A stretch of 13,811 bases of DNA from CAYLJO01 sp964383905 (GCA_964383905.1 CAYLJO010000169.1:1-13811); one strand, 5' to 3'. Numbered from the stretch's first letter, positions 1 through 5,996 are shown. Notes: generated from the letters alone by a model not told the origin. Numbers and translations are program-made.

Positions 1-53
1 CGTTGCGGATGCGGCCGCACCCGCTGGAGTTCAGCATGTACTTCGACATCTAA
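1..53 (+). CDS. glnA: Glutamine synthetase type I, C-terminal end (partial)
   Basis: Only the last 16 codons are in the window, read in the frame starting at base 3, ending LRMRPHPLEFSMYFDI and a TAA at 51-53. The RPHPxEFxxY ending is the characteristic C-terminus of bacterial type I glutamine synthetase (E. coli GlnA ends TPHPVEFELYYSV). The enzyme makes glutamine from glutamate, ammonia and ATP in the cytoplasm. The call is supported by the convergent P-II gene 125 bp away, since glnA and glnB/glnK are frequent neighbours. It rests on a short peptide, but one that is distinctive in sequence and context. Confidence 0.8.
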   Translation, partial: LRMRPHPLEFSMYFDI

Positions 54-56
54 AAA

Positions 57-123
57 GGAAAGGGTAAGGGAAAAGAAGGGTCAGCAACGGCATCTTTCAA
101 TTATCATTTCCCTTGCCCTTTCT
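57..123 (-). terminator. Long hairpin between convergent glnA and P-II genes
   Basis: An inverted repeat pairs 58-73 with 107-122: 16 bp with one G-U wobble, extendable by another wobble at 57/123, and a loop of about 33 nt. The arms are purine-rich GGAAAGGGTAAGGGAAA and its complement. Read on the minus strand, the stem is followed at once by a CCTTTTTTAG tract, so it fits an intrinsic terminator for the P-II gene. It may also stop glnA transcripts, but there is no clean T-tract on the plus side. The large loop is atypical. Confidence 0.5.
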
Positions 124-178
124 TCTCCATAGCTGTTCTGCGGCTTAATTTACCGGCTATCAACGATTCATCTTTACA

Positions 179-517
179 TTAGAGCGCCGCTTCGCCGCGC
201 TCGCCCGTGCGGATCCGGATGCAATCCTCGAGCGGGATGATGAAGATCTTCCCGTCACCGAACTTACCCGTCTGACCAGCCTTCGCGATCGCCCACACCA
301 CCTCCTCCTCCAGCTCGTCCGGGATCACCACCTCCACCTTCAGCTTCGGGATGAAATCGATCCGGTACTCCGCCCCACGGTAGGTCTCGGTGTGGCCGCG
401 CTGGCGGCCGTAGCCCTGCACCTCGCTGACGGTCATGCCGTGGACGTCGACCTCCTGCAAGGACTTCTTGACGGCGTCGATGAGGTGTGGGCGGATGATG
501 GCTTCGATCTTCTTCAT
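179..517 (-). CDS. glnB: Nitrogen regulatory protein P-II
   Basis: A 112-residue protein, the standard P-II length. It is a trimeric cytoplasmic sensor of 2-oxoglutarate and ATP/ADP that controls glutamine synthetase adenylylation, NtrB/NtrC or ammonium channels. It starts MKKIEAIIRP, carries the T-loop GHTETYRGAEY with Tyr51 (the uridylylation site in proteobacterial GlnB) and Tyr46, has the B-loop TGKFGDGKIF, and ends CIRIRTGERGEAAL. The start at 517 was chosen over an in-frame start at 580 because it matches the family N-terminus and has a GAGGGAG ribosome site about 8 nt upstream. The longer start would also lie inside the sigma-54 promoter. GlnB and GlnK cannot be separated by sequence here. 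No amtB is in the window, so the symbol is provisional. Confidence 0.93.
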   Translation of the reverse strand: MKKIEAIIRPHLIDAVKKSLQEVDVHGMTVSEVQGYGRQRGHTETYRGAEYRIDFIPKLKVEVVIPDELEEEVVWAIAKAGQTGKFGDGKIFIIPLEDCIRIRTGERGEAAL

Positions 518-574
518 CGCTGTTGCTCCCTCGCTTCTCTCCCGTGCAGCGCAGCCGTAGCCTCGCGGTAAGAA

Positions 575-591
575 ATGCAATCTCCGTGCCC
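575..591 (-). promoter_or_regulatory. Sigma-54 (-24/-12) promoter of the P-II gene
   Basis: The minus strand reads GGGCACGGAGATTGCAT. Against the sigma-54 consensus TGGCACG-N4-TTGCAT this differs only at the first base, and it keeps the diagnostic GG-N10-GC spacing exactly. The GC doublet (577-578) predicts a start of transcription near 565, giving a leader of about 48 nt before the P-II ATG at 517. It begins 6 bp past the stop codon of the upstream ROK gene, so P-II can be transcribed independently of it. I saw no clear NtrC enhancer site, but such sites can lie in the 3' end of the ROK gene. Confidence 0.75.
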
Positions 592-596
592 GGCAT

Positions 597-2141
597 CTAG
601 GCCGCCACTCTTATTTGTGCGGCGAGTCTTAACAAATATTGGTCGACCGCCACTTCCAGCGCGCCGCCGAGACCTGACCCGGTCGGCTCCCCAGGCTCAA
701 TGGACAAGCCGGCTAACCGACCGGCCATCGATTGCTCGGCGGCGGCGCGGGCCGGTTCTGCAATAAACTTCCAGCCCTCGACGATCCGCCCGCCGAGGAC
801 GACGCGTGCCACGCCTAAGCCGCTGATCACGTTGCCGATCCCGATCCCGAGGTAAGTCCCGACACGCTCTAAAGTCGCTCGCGCGCGCAACTCTCCGGCT
901 TCGGCGCGGGCCACGATTCCCGTAAAACCCTGGAGAATCCTGCCTCCAACTTGCGTACGGTTACCGGCGTAAAGCTCGGCTGCGCTTGCTGCCGATGCAT
1001 AGCGTTCCCAGCAGCCGCGGTTGCCGCAGGCGCAGGGCTTTCCACCGGCGACAATCGTCATGTGTCCGAACTCGCCGGCAAGGCCGCCGACCCCGACGCC
1101 ACGATAGGCTTCGCCCCCCAGCACTAAGCCGACGCCGATCCCGGTTCCGGCCCGTACGAGAATGAAATCGTTCCACGTTCCGTCGGCACAGTAGCGCAGG
1201 CGGCGGCGCGCTTCGTAAACGGCGCCGGCGGTGGCATCGTTCTCGACGATCACCGGCACGGCGCCGCCAGAAAGCCTCGCGCCTGACTGGTTACTAATGC
1301 GTAAGGCATCGGCCACGGCCACATCACGCCACCCCAGGTGTGGGGCAAAGAGCAATCGCGTCTGTTCTACGTCTGTCGGACCGGGCGCACTGACGCCGAT
1401 CAACGTCACGGTCCTTTCCGGCGAGCCGGAGCGCAGACGCTGAATGGATGAACGAATGCACGCGAGCGCAGTAGTCGGGTCAGAAGGTGTGTCGTAAGAT
1501 TCTTCGCCCAGCAACTGGCCGTCTGCGGTTGCTGCGCCGACCTGAATGCGCCTCACGCCGATGTTGACGCCGACGAAGAGCGCACCCTCGGCGCGAAATG
1601 ATAATCCGACGGGGGGTCTGCCGATCCTCCCTCCGACCGCTTTTTCCGGCTCCCCTTCGCGTACGACACCTGAGTCCAGCAGAGGGCGGGCAATCTCAGT
1701 GATAGTGCTACGGTTGACCCCTAACCGCCGCGCCAGATCGGCACGTGAGATCGGTTGAGCGGCACGGATGGTCTTCAATAGAGCACGCAGGGTGCTACTC
1801 CACACACTGACTTGCCCCTTGTGTGCAGCGTCTCGAAACTTCGGTGTGCGGTTGTGCATACCTATTCTGTCAGCGTTGTGCCGGTTGGCACGGGGATTGA
1901 TGGCCGGGTAGGGAGACCCATTTTTTATAATTTTCGTCGTATCAGACGACGAAAGGCCCGAGCCCCTTTTTTCCCGAGCCAACGCACGGCCGGCCGGGTT
2001 GGGTACGAAACCAATCTCGGCGATGGCTCTTTCAACGCGCGCGCGAGTTTCAGGCCGGATGGGCCGGGAATTATTGATCACGTATGATATGGTTGCGGTA
2101 GAAACTCCGGCGAGCGCGGCAACGTCGTGTAAAGTTGGCAT
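597..2141 (-). CDS. LacI-type HTH fused to ROK-family repressor/sugar kinase
   Basis: A 514-residue protein if started at 2141, where MPTLHDVAALAGVSTATISY opens a textbook LacI DNA-binding domain (residues 1-60). The LacI sugar-binding domain is absent. After a linker (about 61-110) comes a winged HTH of the ROK repressor type (about 115-160: SRADLARRLGVNRSTITEI) and a full ROK fold. The ROK part has END (300-302, catalytic Asp position of ROK kinases), the glycine-rich VRAGTGIGVG segment, GEFGHM with zinc-ligand His360, and CACGNRGC with Cys370, Cys372 and Cys377. Expected role: cytoplasmic repressor of sugar-use genes responding to a sugar or phosphosugar. In-frame starts at 2267 and at 1859 are possible; 1859 gives a normal-length ROK repressor of about 420 aa without the LacI head. 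It may be a true fusion, or an ROK gene running in frame behind a truncated lacI. No sugar transport genes are adjacent. Confidence 0.85.
   Translation of the reverse strand: MPTLHDVAALAGVSTATISYVINNSRPIRPETRARVERAIAEIGFVPNPAGRALAREKRGSGLSSSDTTKIIKNGSPYPAINPRANRHNADRIGMHNRTPKFRDAAHKGQVSVWSSTLRALLKTIRAAQPISRADLARRLGVNRSTITEIARPLLDSGVVREGEPEKAVGGRIGRPPVGLSFRAEGALFVGVNIGVRRIQVGAATADGQLLGEESYDTPSDPTTALACIRSSIQRLRSGSPERTVTLIGVSAPGPTDVEQTRLLFAPHLGWRDVAVADALRISNQSGARLSGGAVPVIVENDATAGAVYEARRRLRYCADGTWNDFILVRAGTGIGVGLVLGGEAYRGVGVGGLAGEFGHMTIVAGGKPCACGNRGCWERYASAASAAELYAGNRTQVGGRILQGFTGIVARAEAGELRARATLERVGTYLGIGIGNVISGLGVARVVLGGRIVEGWKFIAEPARAAAEQSMAGRLAGLSIEPGEPTGSGLGGALEVAVDQYLLRLAAQIRVAA
1932..1954 (-). 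promoter_or_regulatory. Perfect 9-bp palindrome in the LacI/ROK linker
   Basis: TTTCGTCGT and ACGACGAAA flank a 5-base loop ATCAG (plus strand). On the minus strand the repeat is followed by ATTATAAAAAATGGG, an AT tract that could hold a -10 box (TATAAA). It lies 73 bp upstream of the internal ATG at 1859. It could be a hairpin or an operator for a separate ROK transcript, or simply part of the linker codons (SSDTTKIIKNG). The palindrome is clear in the sequence; the function is a guess. Confidence 0.35.
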
Positions 2142-2344
2142 ATATAACCTGCTTGGTTGGTCCTTCCTGAATCTAAAGGAGACGATGCAATACTGAATAT
2201 GCTTTGCAAACTCTCTTTGGTTGATATGCAAACATTTGACCAAACCATTTCGCACAGGGATGATCACGCTATTTGCAGAAAAATTGGGCTGCGGCGCTTT
2301 ATAAGGCGAACAACGGATAAGCTGAAAGCTACCAGTTTGTTGTT

Positions 2345-2373
2345 AAGATAAGCTCTGACTACGCTTATGTCAT
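2345..2373 (-). promoter_or_regulatory. Possible sigma-70 promoter for the LacI/ROK gene
   Basis: The minus strand reads ATGACA (2368-2373, 5/6 to TTGACA), a 17-nt spacer, then TATCTT (2345-2350, 4/6 to TATAAT). Transcription would begin near 2338, leaving a leader of about 195 nt before the ATG at 2141. The LacI-like palindrome at 2391-2408 lies 17 bp upstream of the -35. AT-rich DNA gives such matches easily, so confidence is low. Confidence 0.25.
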
Positions 2374-2390
2374 AACAAAAGGCTCACATG

Positions 2391-2408
2391 TGGTCTAGCG
2401 TTAGACCA
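2391..2408. promoter_or_regulatory. LacI-family-like operator palindrome
   Basis: TGGTCTAGCGTTAGACCA is an 18-bp palindrome matching 8 of 9 positions per half and centred on a CpG step. That size and centre are typical of operators of the LacI/GalR family (known family behaviour). The LacI-type HTH encoded 250 bp away is the obvious candidate to bind it, as an autoregulatory site. No second copy was seen in the window. Confidence 0.4.
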
Positions 2409-2442
2409 TTCAACTTAAAACTGGTTCCAACACCAGCTACAT

Positions 2443-2474
2443 TTTTGTCTCTAACTATATATTATATGACAAAA
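2443..2474. repeat. Inverted repeat TTTTGTC-N18-GACAAAA, copy 1
   Basis: Perfect 7-bp arms at 2443-2449 and 2468-2474 around an all-but-AT spacer of 18 bp. It matches the element at 5096-5127 in arms and spacing. It overlaps by two bases the next inverted repeat (AACCGT-N6-ACGGTT, 2473-2490). Operator or recombination site are both possible. Confidence 0.4.
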
Positions 2475-2702
2475 CCGTAGGGAAACGGTTGAAGGGCGTC
2501 TCCTTATTTCACTCTCGGTTCCCCTTTCAGCCAGCTTTACTTCATTATGAACTTACACTTACGAGTATTCATCAGCACATTTAGCTGACGGTCTGGTGAC
2601 TGGCATGAAATTTGTTAAAGCATGAATCTTAGAATGATCACTGATGGGTTGCTATTCCGGGTGATTTCTGAGCATCACTCAAAAAAAACCGGAGACAGAG
2701 CC

Positions 2703-2897
2703 ATGAACGAAAAAGGCAAAGAAACAGTCGTCAGGGAAACAATAGCGACCCTGTCTAATGAGGCGGACGGGAAAGAGCTTACGCGACCAAACGAACGAGT
2801 GGGTACATCTACAAGTACCTTGCCGGGCGCTCCGCCAGCCCCGCCCAGGCCCATTGTCGGCGTCTACAGGCGCTGGGGCTCACCACACCTTCTTTAA
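2703..2897 (+). CDS. Possible small protein of unknown function
   Basis: A 64-residue ORF starting MNEKGKETVVRETIATLSNE, with a GGAG ribosome site 8-9 nt before the ATG. The first 35 residues are charged and polar. The end is proline-rich (PGAPPAPPRPIVGVYRRWG) and finishes SPHLL. I do not recognise a family and see no signal peptide or membrane segment. The same stretch also has an open frame on the minus strand (2809-3021), so openness alone is weak evidence. It may be a decayed remnant. The 186 bp that follow, up to the YHS gene, contain only a small hairpin (GGTGAA-N5-TTCACC, 2915-2931) and a stem at 3053-3069. Confidence 0.25.
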   Translation: MNEKGKETVVRETIATLSNEADGKELTRPNERVGTSTSTLPGAPPAPPRPIVGVYRRWGSPHLL

Positions 2898-3083
2898 CGG
2901 AGCAACTGAAGAAGGGTGAAGAGATTTCACCGGCGCGCCCAACGTTAAGGTTAGGTTGAGTCGGCTGTCGCCTGCGGCACGCACGAGCATGGCCCGTGCG
3001 CTTGCAGGAAAGCAACGGCAAACGATCCTTGCCTGATCAGTCCATAAAACGGACCGCTTCGAGAGCGGTTAACCGAAAAAAGC

Positions 3084-3269
3084 ATGACTACTCAAACTAT
3101 TGATCCGGTATGCCGAATGGAGCTGAAAAAAGAGAATGCTCCCGCCGAGTCTCAGTACGAAGGGCTCACTTATTACTTCTGCAGTTTGAGCTGCATGAGC
3201 AAGTTCGAGAAATGCCCGGCGGCTTACTCCGAAAACACGCGTCAAGCTAGAAGCAGCGCCGGCAATTAA
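3084..3269 (+). CDS. YHS-domain metal-binding protein
   Basis: A 61-residue protein that is almost entirely one YHS domain: DPVCRMEL (7-14), then YEGLTYYFCSLSCMSKFEKCPAAY (about 25-48). Cys10, Cys33 and Cys37 are the expected ligands for a soft or transition metal. Family members are copper or heavy-metal binding modules, found alone or at the N-terminus of P-type ATPases. The usual CGM is CRM here. The start has no clear Shine-Dalgarno: the A-rich CCGAAAAAAGC directly precedes it, next to the palindrome CGGTTAACCG (3066-3075). No metal transporter is adjacent, so the partner is unknown. A GC-rich inverted repeat after the stop (GGCGG...CCGCC, about 3271-3289) could form a hairpin. Confidence 0.8.
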   Translation: MTTQTIDPVCRMELKKENAPAESQYEGLTYYFCSLSCMSKFEKCPAAYSENTRQARSSAGN

Positions 3270-3325
3270 CGGCGGCAAATTCCCCGCCGGGTGTGACAAG
3301 GAGATAGGCCCAGGAGAAAAGTGAG

Positions 3326-3358
3326 TGCGGCGCGGAAGCGCCGGCCGCATAGTGCGGC
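3326..3358 (+). promoter_or_regulatory. Two overlapping hairpins just before the ClpP-like gene
   Basis: GGCGC-GGAA-GCGCC (3329-3342), extendable by TGC/GCA (3326-3328 with 3347-3349), forms one stem with a GNRA-type loop. GCCGCA-TAG-TGCGGC (3344-3358) forms a second perfect 6-bp stem. The extended form of the first uses bases of the second, so the two are mutually exclusive. The second ends 4 nt before the GGAGG that precedes the ATG at 3368. A translational control role is inference only. Confidence 0.3.
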
Positions 3359-3367
3359 ACCGGAGGT

Positions 3368-3967
3368 ATGACGATAGTTCGGACTCGGAATTTTCTGCCC
3401 GTGAAGAGGATAACTACCCTAGCCCCTAATGCGGTTATAAGGCCTTCTGAAACCTCTTATCTCGTCGAGCATGGGATGCACTATGCATCCCGTACGATAT
3501 TTCTGTTTGACGAGATTAACCGTTCGAGTGCCTCAAAGCTAGTCATGGGTCTGCACATTCTCGGGGCCGGCGAAATTACTATCAAGATCAACTCGCCGGG
3601 AGGGTGTCGCGCATCAGGGCTGGCGATATATGACGCGATCAGGGAGTGCTCAGACGTTCGCGCGATCGGGTACGGTGAAGTCTGTTCGATGGGCGCGGTT
3701 ATCCTGCAGGCGGCAGAACGGCGCGAGCTGATGCCTAACTCCACCCTGATGCTTCATCCGGGCTATTCGAGCGCGGTGTTTGACCACGATGAGAATACGC
3801 ACCGCACGGCAGAGTATGCGAAGCGGCAACGGGATCGGTGCTGCGAAATATTAGCGGAGAAGATGAACCTCAACCTCAAACAATTTCTTCGCCGTTTCAC
3901 ATGGGATACGTACTTGACGGCGCATCAAGCCGTTAAACTCGGACTCGCGGATCGAGTGATCGTGTGA
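3368..3967 (+). CDS. ClpP-like serine protease (stand-alone)
   Basis: A 199-residue ClpP-fold protein. SRTIFLFDEIN (41-51) matches the ClpP strand 'RIIFLGxxI'. INSPGG (74-79) is the oxyanion-hole motif. EVCSMGA places nucleophile Ser107, MLHPG gives His130, and FTWDTYLTAHQAVKLGLAD gives Asp180, so the Ser-His-Asp triad is complete. ClpP forms tetradecameric chambers fed by ClpX/ClpA/ClpC unfoldases. No ATPase partner lies nearby, and the gene stands alone in an accessory-looking region, so it is probably a paralogue with a special role rather than the housekeeping clpP. The GGAGG is only 1 nt from the ATG at 3368, an awkward spacing, so the true start could be downstream: GTG at 3401 or ATG at 3476 would both keep the catalytic core. 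It converges on the HAD gene at 4040. Confidence 0.85.
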   Translation: MTIVRTRNFLPVKRITTLAPNAVIRPSETSYLVEHGMHYASRTIFLFDEINRSSASKLVMGLHILGAGEITIKINSPGGCRASGLAIYDAIRECSDVRAIGYGEVCSMGAVILQAAERRELMPNSTLMLHPGYSSAVFDHDENTHRTAEYAKRQRDRCCEILAEKMNLNLKQFLRRFTWDTYLTAHQAVKLGLADRVIV

Positions 3968-4039
3968 GCATATTTTGACCGCCGCCGGGTACAGGATGCC
4001 GTAGCCCATAAAAGAGCGCCCTCGCCACCCCCACCCAAC

Positions 4040-4888
4040 CTAAGCATCGGCCACCCCTGTCACTACCCCAGTGTCCAACCTCGGATGGCTTTCTCGGATG
4101 GTCAGCCGATCAGTCCGCACCTTGTCCCACTCCTGGATTATCAACCCCTGCCCCTCAAACAGGGACCGGATGCGCACAGCATCACCCAACCCGACGATCT
4201 CTTCCAGTATGGGCACAAGCACGCTCAGGGCGTCATCGCTGAGGATCGTCCGCCTGGCGATCTGCGTGACGTGTTTGGCCCCTGAGACGGCGATCGTGAA
4301 ACCGTCGCGCCGGTTGACGTGCAGCATCGCGTGAACGTCTGAGCTGCCGTCGCCGACATAGACCACACGGTCCCCGCTCAGCTGCAGCTTGGCTTGCAAC
4401 TCATCGAGCACGGCGACTTTGCCGTAGCCGGCCGGCACCCGCAGGATCGATCGGATCTCTCCTGAGTCGGGGTCATACCGGAAGCGGGTGCCGTAGATTT
4501 GATCAGCCGGGATGAGGTCGGACAGCGCCGATTGGATGACCTCCTCGGGGGCGGCCGAAACCACATAGAAGGAGAAGTTGTAGCCATCGATGCCGTCTTT
4601 AAGGAGTCGGGAGAGGAGGTGGATATTCTGCTTGAGGCGGATGCGCTTGCCAACTTCGACGAGGTGCTCCTGGCGGACGCAGCGGTATTCCGGGTCATGC
4701 AATAAGAGGTAGGCCAGTTCGCCGCCCTGCTGGACCAGATTAACGTGAGAGAGGGCGGCGACCTTGTCATGGAAACCGGGAGTCCCGAGCAGATCGCTCA
4801 GGACGATGCCGGAGTCGTGAAAGCTCAAGGTCTGATCGAAGTCACTCGCCAGCAAATAGTGCTTGATCCGGCTCGATCTGTCTTTCAT
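4040..4888 (-). CDS. HAD-superfamily phosphatase
   Basis: A 282-residue cytoplasmic hydrolase with all four HAD motifs: DFDQT with nucleophile Asp16 and acid/base Asp18; VVSAAP with Ser111; Lys157 in GYGKVAVLDEL; and GDGSSD with Asp180 and Asp184 for Mg2+. The helical insertion between motifs I and II is like that of the phosphoserine phosphatase group (HAD type IB), so the substrate is probably a small phosphorylated metabolite, but it cannot be named. The extra C-terminal 60 residues (after about 220) are not assigned. The start is ATG at 4888 with a weak GAGAGAAG ribosome site. There is no operon partner: the ClpP-like gene converges on it and the DNA upstream is decayed. Confidence 0.85.
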   Translation of the reverse strand: MKDRSSRIKHYLLASDFDQTLSFHDSGIVLSDLLGTPGFHDKVAALSHVNLVQQGGELAYLLLHDPEYRCVRQEHLVEVGKRIRLKQNIHLLSRLLKDGIDGYNFSFYVVSAAPEEVIQSALSDLIPADQIYGTRFRYDPDSGEIRSILRVPAGYGKVAVLDELQAKLQLSGDRVVYVGDGSSDVHAMLHVNRRDGFTIAVSGAKHVTQIARRTILSDDALSVLVPILEEIVGLGDAVRIRSLFEGQGLIIQEWDKVRTDRLTIRESHPRLDTGVVTGVADA

Positions 4889-5095
4889 TTACTTCTCTCT
4901 TCCCCCAAGAGTTCGCTCGACCAGTACCTGGAGGAGTGTTGCTTTTCAGTCCAAAGGCTAACAACCTGCATGCCAGTCGGCGCGGGAGCAGCAGGTGGAC
5001 CAGCTAAAAGCGTTCAGATTCAGACCTTTAAGGGAGTGAAAGTTGTTGGTGAGGAGAGCCAAGACGGTCACATCTATGCGCATCCGTGCTAACAC

Positions 5096-5127
5096 TTTTG
5101 TCACAGACAATAAAAGAGACGACAAAA
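5096..5127. repeat. Inverted repeat TTTTGTC-N18-GACAAAA, copy 2
   Basis: Perfect 7-bp arms at 5096-5102 and 5121-5127 with 18 bp between them. The arms and spacing are identical to the element at 2443-2474. A near copy (TTTTGTT-N18-GACAAAA) lies at 5318-5349, 222 bp further on. The spacers are unrelated, as expected for a protein-binding site rather than a copied sequence. The meaning is unknown. Confidence 0.4.
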
Positions 5128-5317
5128 TTTGTTGGTCAAGTTTAGTCAAGCCCACAGTACCCAACTGATCCAACACAAGCAAGCTTCCGTGCTGCCGATT
5201 AACACTAGGGTACGCTCCCTCTATTTTATAAAATGTTTTGGAGAAGTTGCTAAAATTCGGACAGCTCCGCACTGAGGGCAAGGAGCCTGGATACGCATTC
5301 AGACGAAAGAATTACGT

Positions 5318-5349
5318 TTTTGTTGTATTTGCCTTCTTGACCGACAAAA
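5318..5349. repeat. Inverted repeat TTTTGTT-N18-GACAAAA, imperfect copy 3
   Basis: Arms at 5318-5324 and 5343-5349 differ from the perfect form by one base (T for C in the left arm). The spacer is again 18 bp. The match can be extended outward by one A/T pair (5317/5350). It sits inside the relic ORFs, so it may be fortuitous. Confidence 0.3.
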
Positions 5350-5647
5350 ATGTCGCTCACTTTGCGATGCCAGTCCGGCGTCTGTGTGGTATGAATGCCA
5401 AAATAACCTGAATTGGTAATAAAACCACAGGTTTGTCCCAGCCACATACTCCCAGGTGCGACCGGCACAATATTTGTTATTCAAATACCATGTAAAGAGT
5501 ACCCAAATAAAAGGCCATCCCAGGTGCATTGATCTGGAAATTCTGCGCTCGCGAGCATTTGCGCTAGGACCACCCTATTGCCGGTCAGTCCCCCTTTGGG
5601 GCCGAAGTTCTACCCATTCCATCTTAATGCCGAGTAAACGTATGTCA

Positions 5648-5671
5648 CCGCCACCTTCTAAAGAATCTGGC
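5648..5671. repeat. 24-bp direct repeat, copy A (in C-terminal domain)
   Basis: A perfect 24-bp match to 5997-6020, with weaker similarity for about 10 bp further. In this copy it encodes LPDSLEGGG of the pseudogene's C-terminal domain on the minus strand. The second copy marks the deletion junction. Confidence 0.8.
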
Positions 5672-5996
5672 AAAGCGGCGTTGGGCATCTTAAACGTCAA
5701 CACATTTTTGTGCCGCAGGATATCTCTTACCAGGACCAGCGAATAAACTCTCGATGCCTCTTCTTTGAGTGCCAAGTCCCCAATCTATTGCCCGTTGAGA
5801 ATGAGGTGGACATGTTGTTCGACCAGTTTTCCCGGAATCAAGAACGGCCCCAGCTTCATCCGGATGACAACGTCAGTAATCTCATTGAGGGCAAATATCA
5901 TCGTCGCTTCATGCGCATCCGTCCAGCGAAACCGCGGGTTATCTATGGCGCTCCAACCATACCATGCGTATTTATCGGATTCCGGCTTTGTAAACT

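Larger units (their letters stand above)
2142..2702. other. AT-rich gene-free stretch upstream of the LacI/ROK gene
   Basis: About 560 bp without a convincing gene; short ORFs here show no family features. The sequence is clearly more AT-rich than the genes around it and holds a run of inverted repeats between 2348 and 2490. These are ATAAGC-N9-GCTTAT (2348-2368), CACATGTG (2385-2392), TGGTCTAGCGTTAGACCA (2391-2408), CTGGT-N6-ACCAG (2421-2436), TTTTGTC-N18-GACAAAA (2443-2474) and AACCGT-N6-ACGGTT (2473-2490). It most likely contains the control region of the LacI/ROK gene. A structured RNA or a relic of mobile DNA is possible. Confidence 0.6.
4889..5574. other. AT-rich decayed stretch with no intact gene
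   Basis: Nearly 690 bp with no convincing gene. The best fragments are on the minus strand in two overlapping frames: 5299-5529, with a hydrophobic, Trp-rich GWPFIWVLFTWYLNNKY segment, and 5250-5468, containing DWHRKVSDIFVGQEGKYN and ending in ALSAELSEF. Together they look like one frameshifted gene relic, but I cannot identify it. A third open frame (4958-5281) has no family features. Two inverted elements of the TTTTGT-N18/19-ACAAAA type lie at 5096-5127 and 5318-5349. Confidence 0.5.

Noticed and set aside
264..596. Arg-rich ORF in another frame over the P-II gene
   Set aside because: Low-complexity shadow of a GC-rich gene; the P-II frame has unmistakable family motifs.
2809..3021. Minus-strand ORF of 70 codons with two CRRRQ blocks
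   Set aside because: No family features, no ribosome site seen, partly opposite another weak ORF; the repeats are from GC-rich codons.
4745..5092. Plus-strand ORF over the HAD gene's 5' end
   Set aside because: Mostly antisense to the HAD coding sequence; no independent support.
5096..5350. Resemblance of GACAATAAAAGAGAC and CGACAAAAATGTCG to Tn7/CAST transposon end repeats
   Set aside because: Only short AT-rich matches; no repeated TnsB-type 20-mers, no TGT...ACA termini, and no transposase, TnsC or Cas gene in the window.
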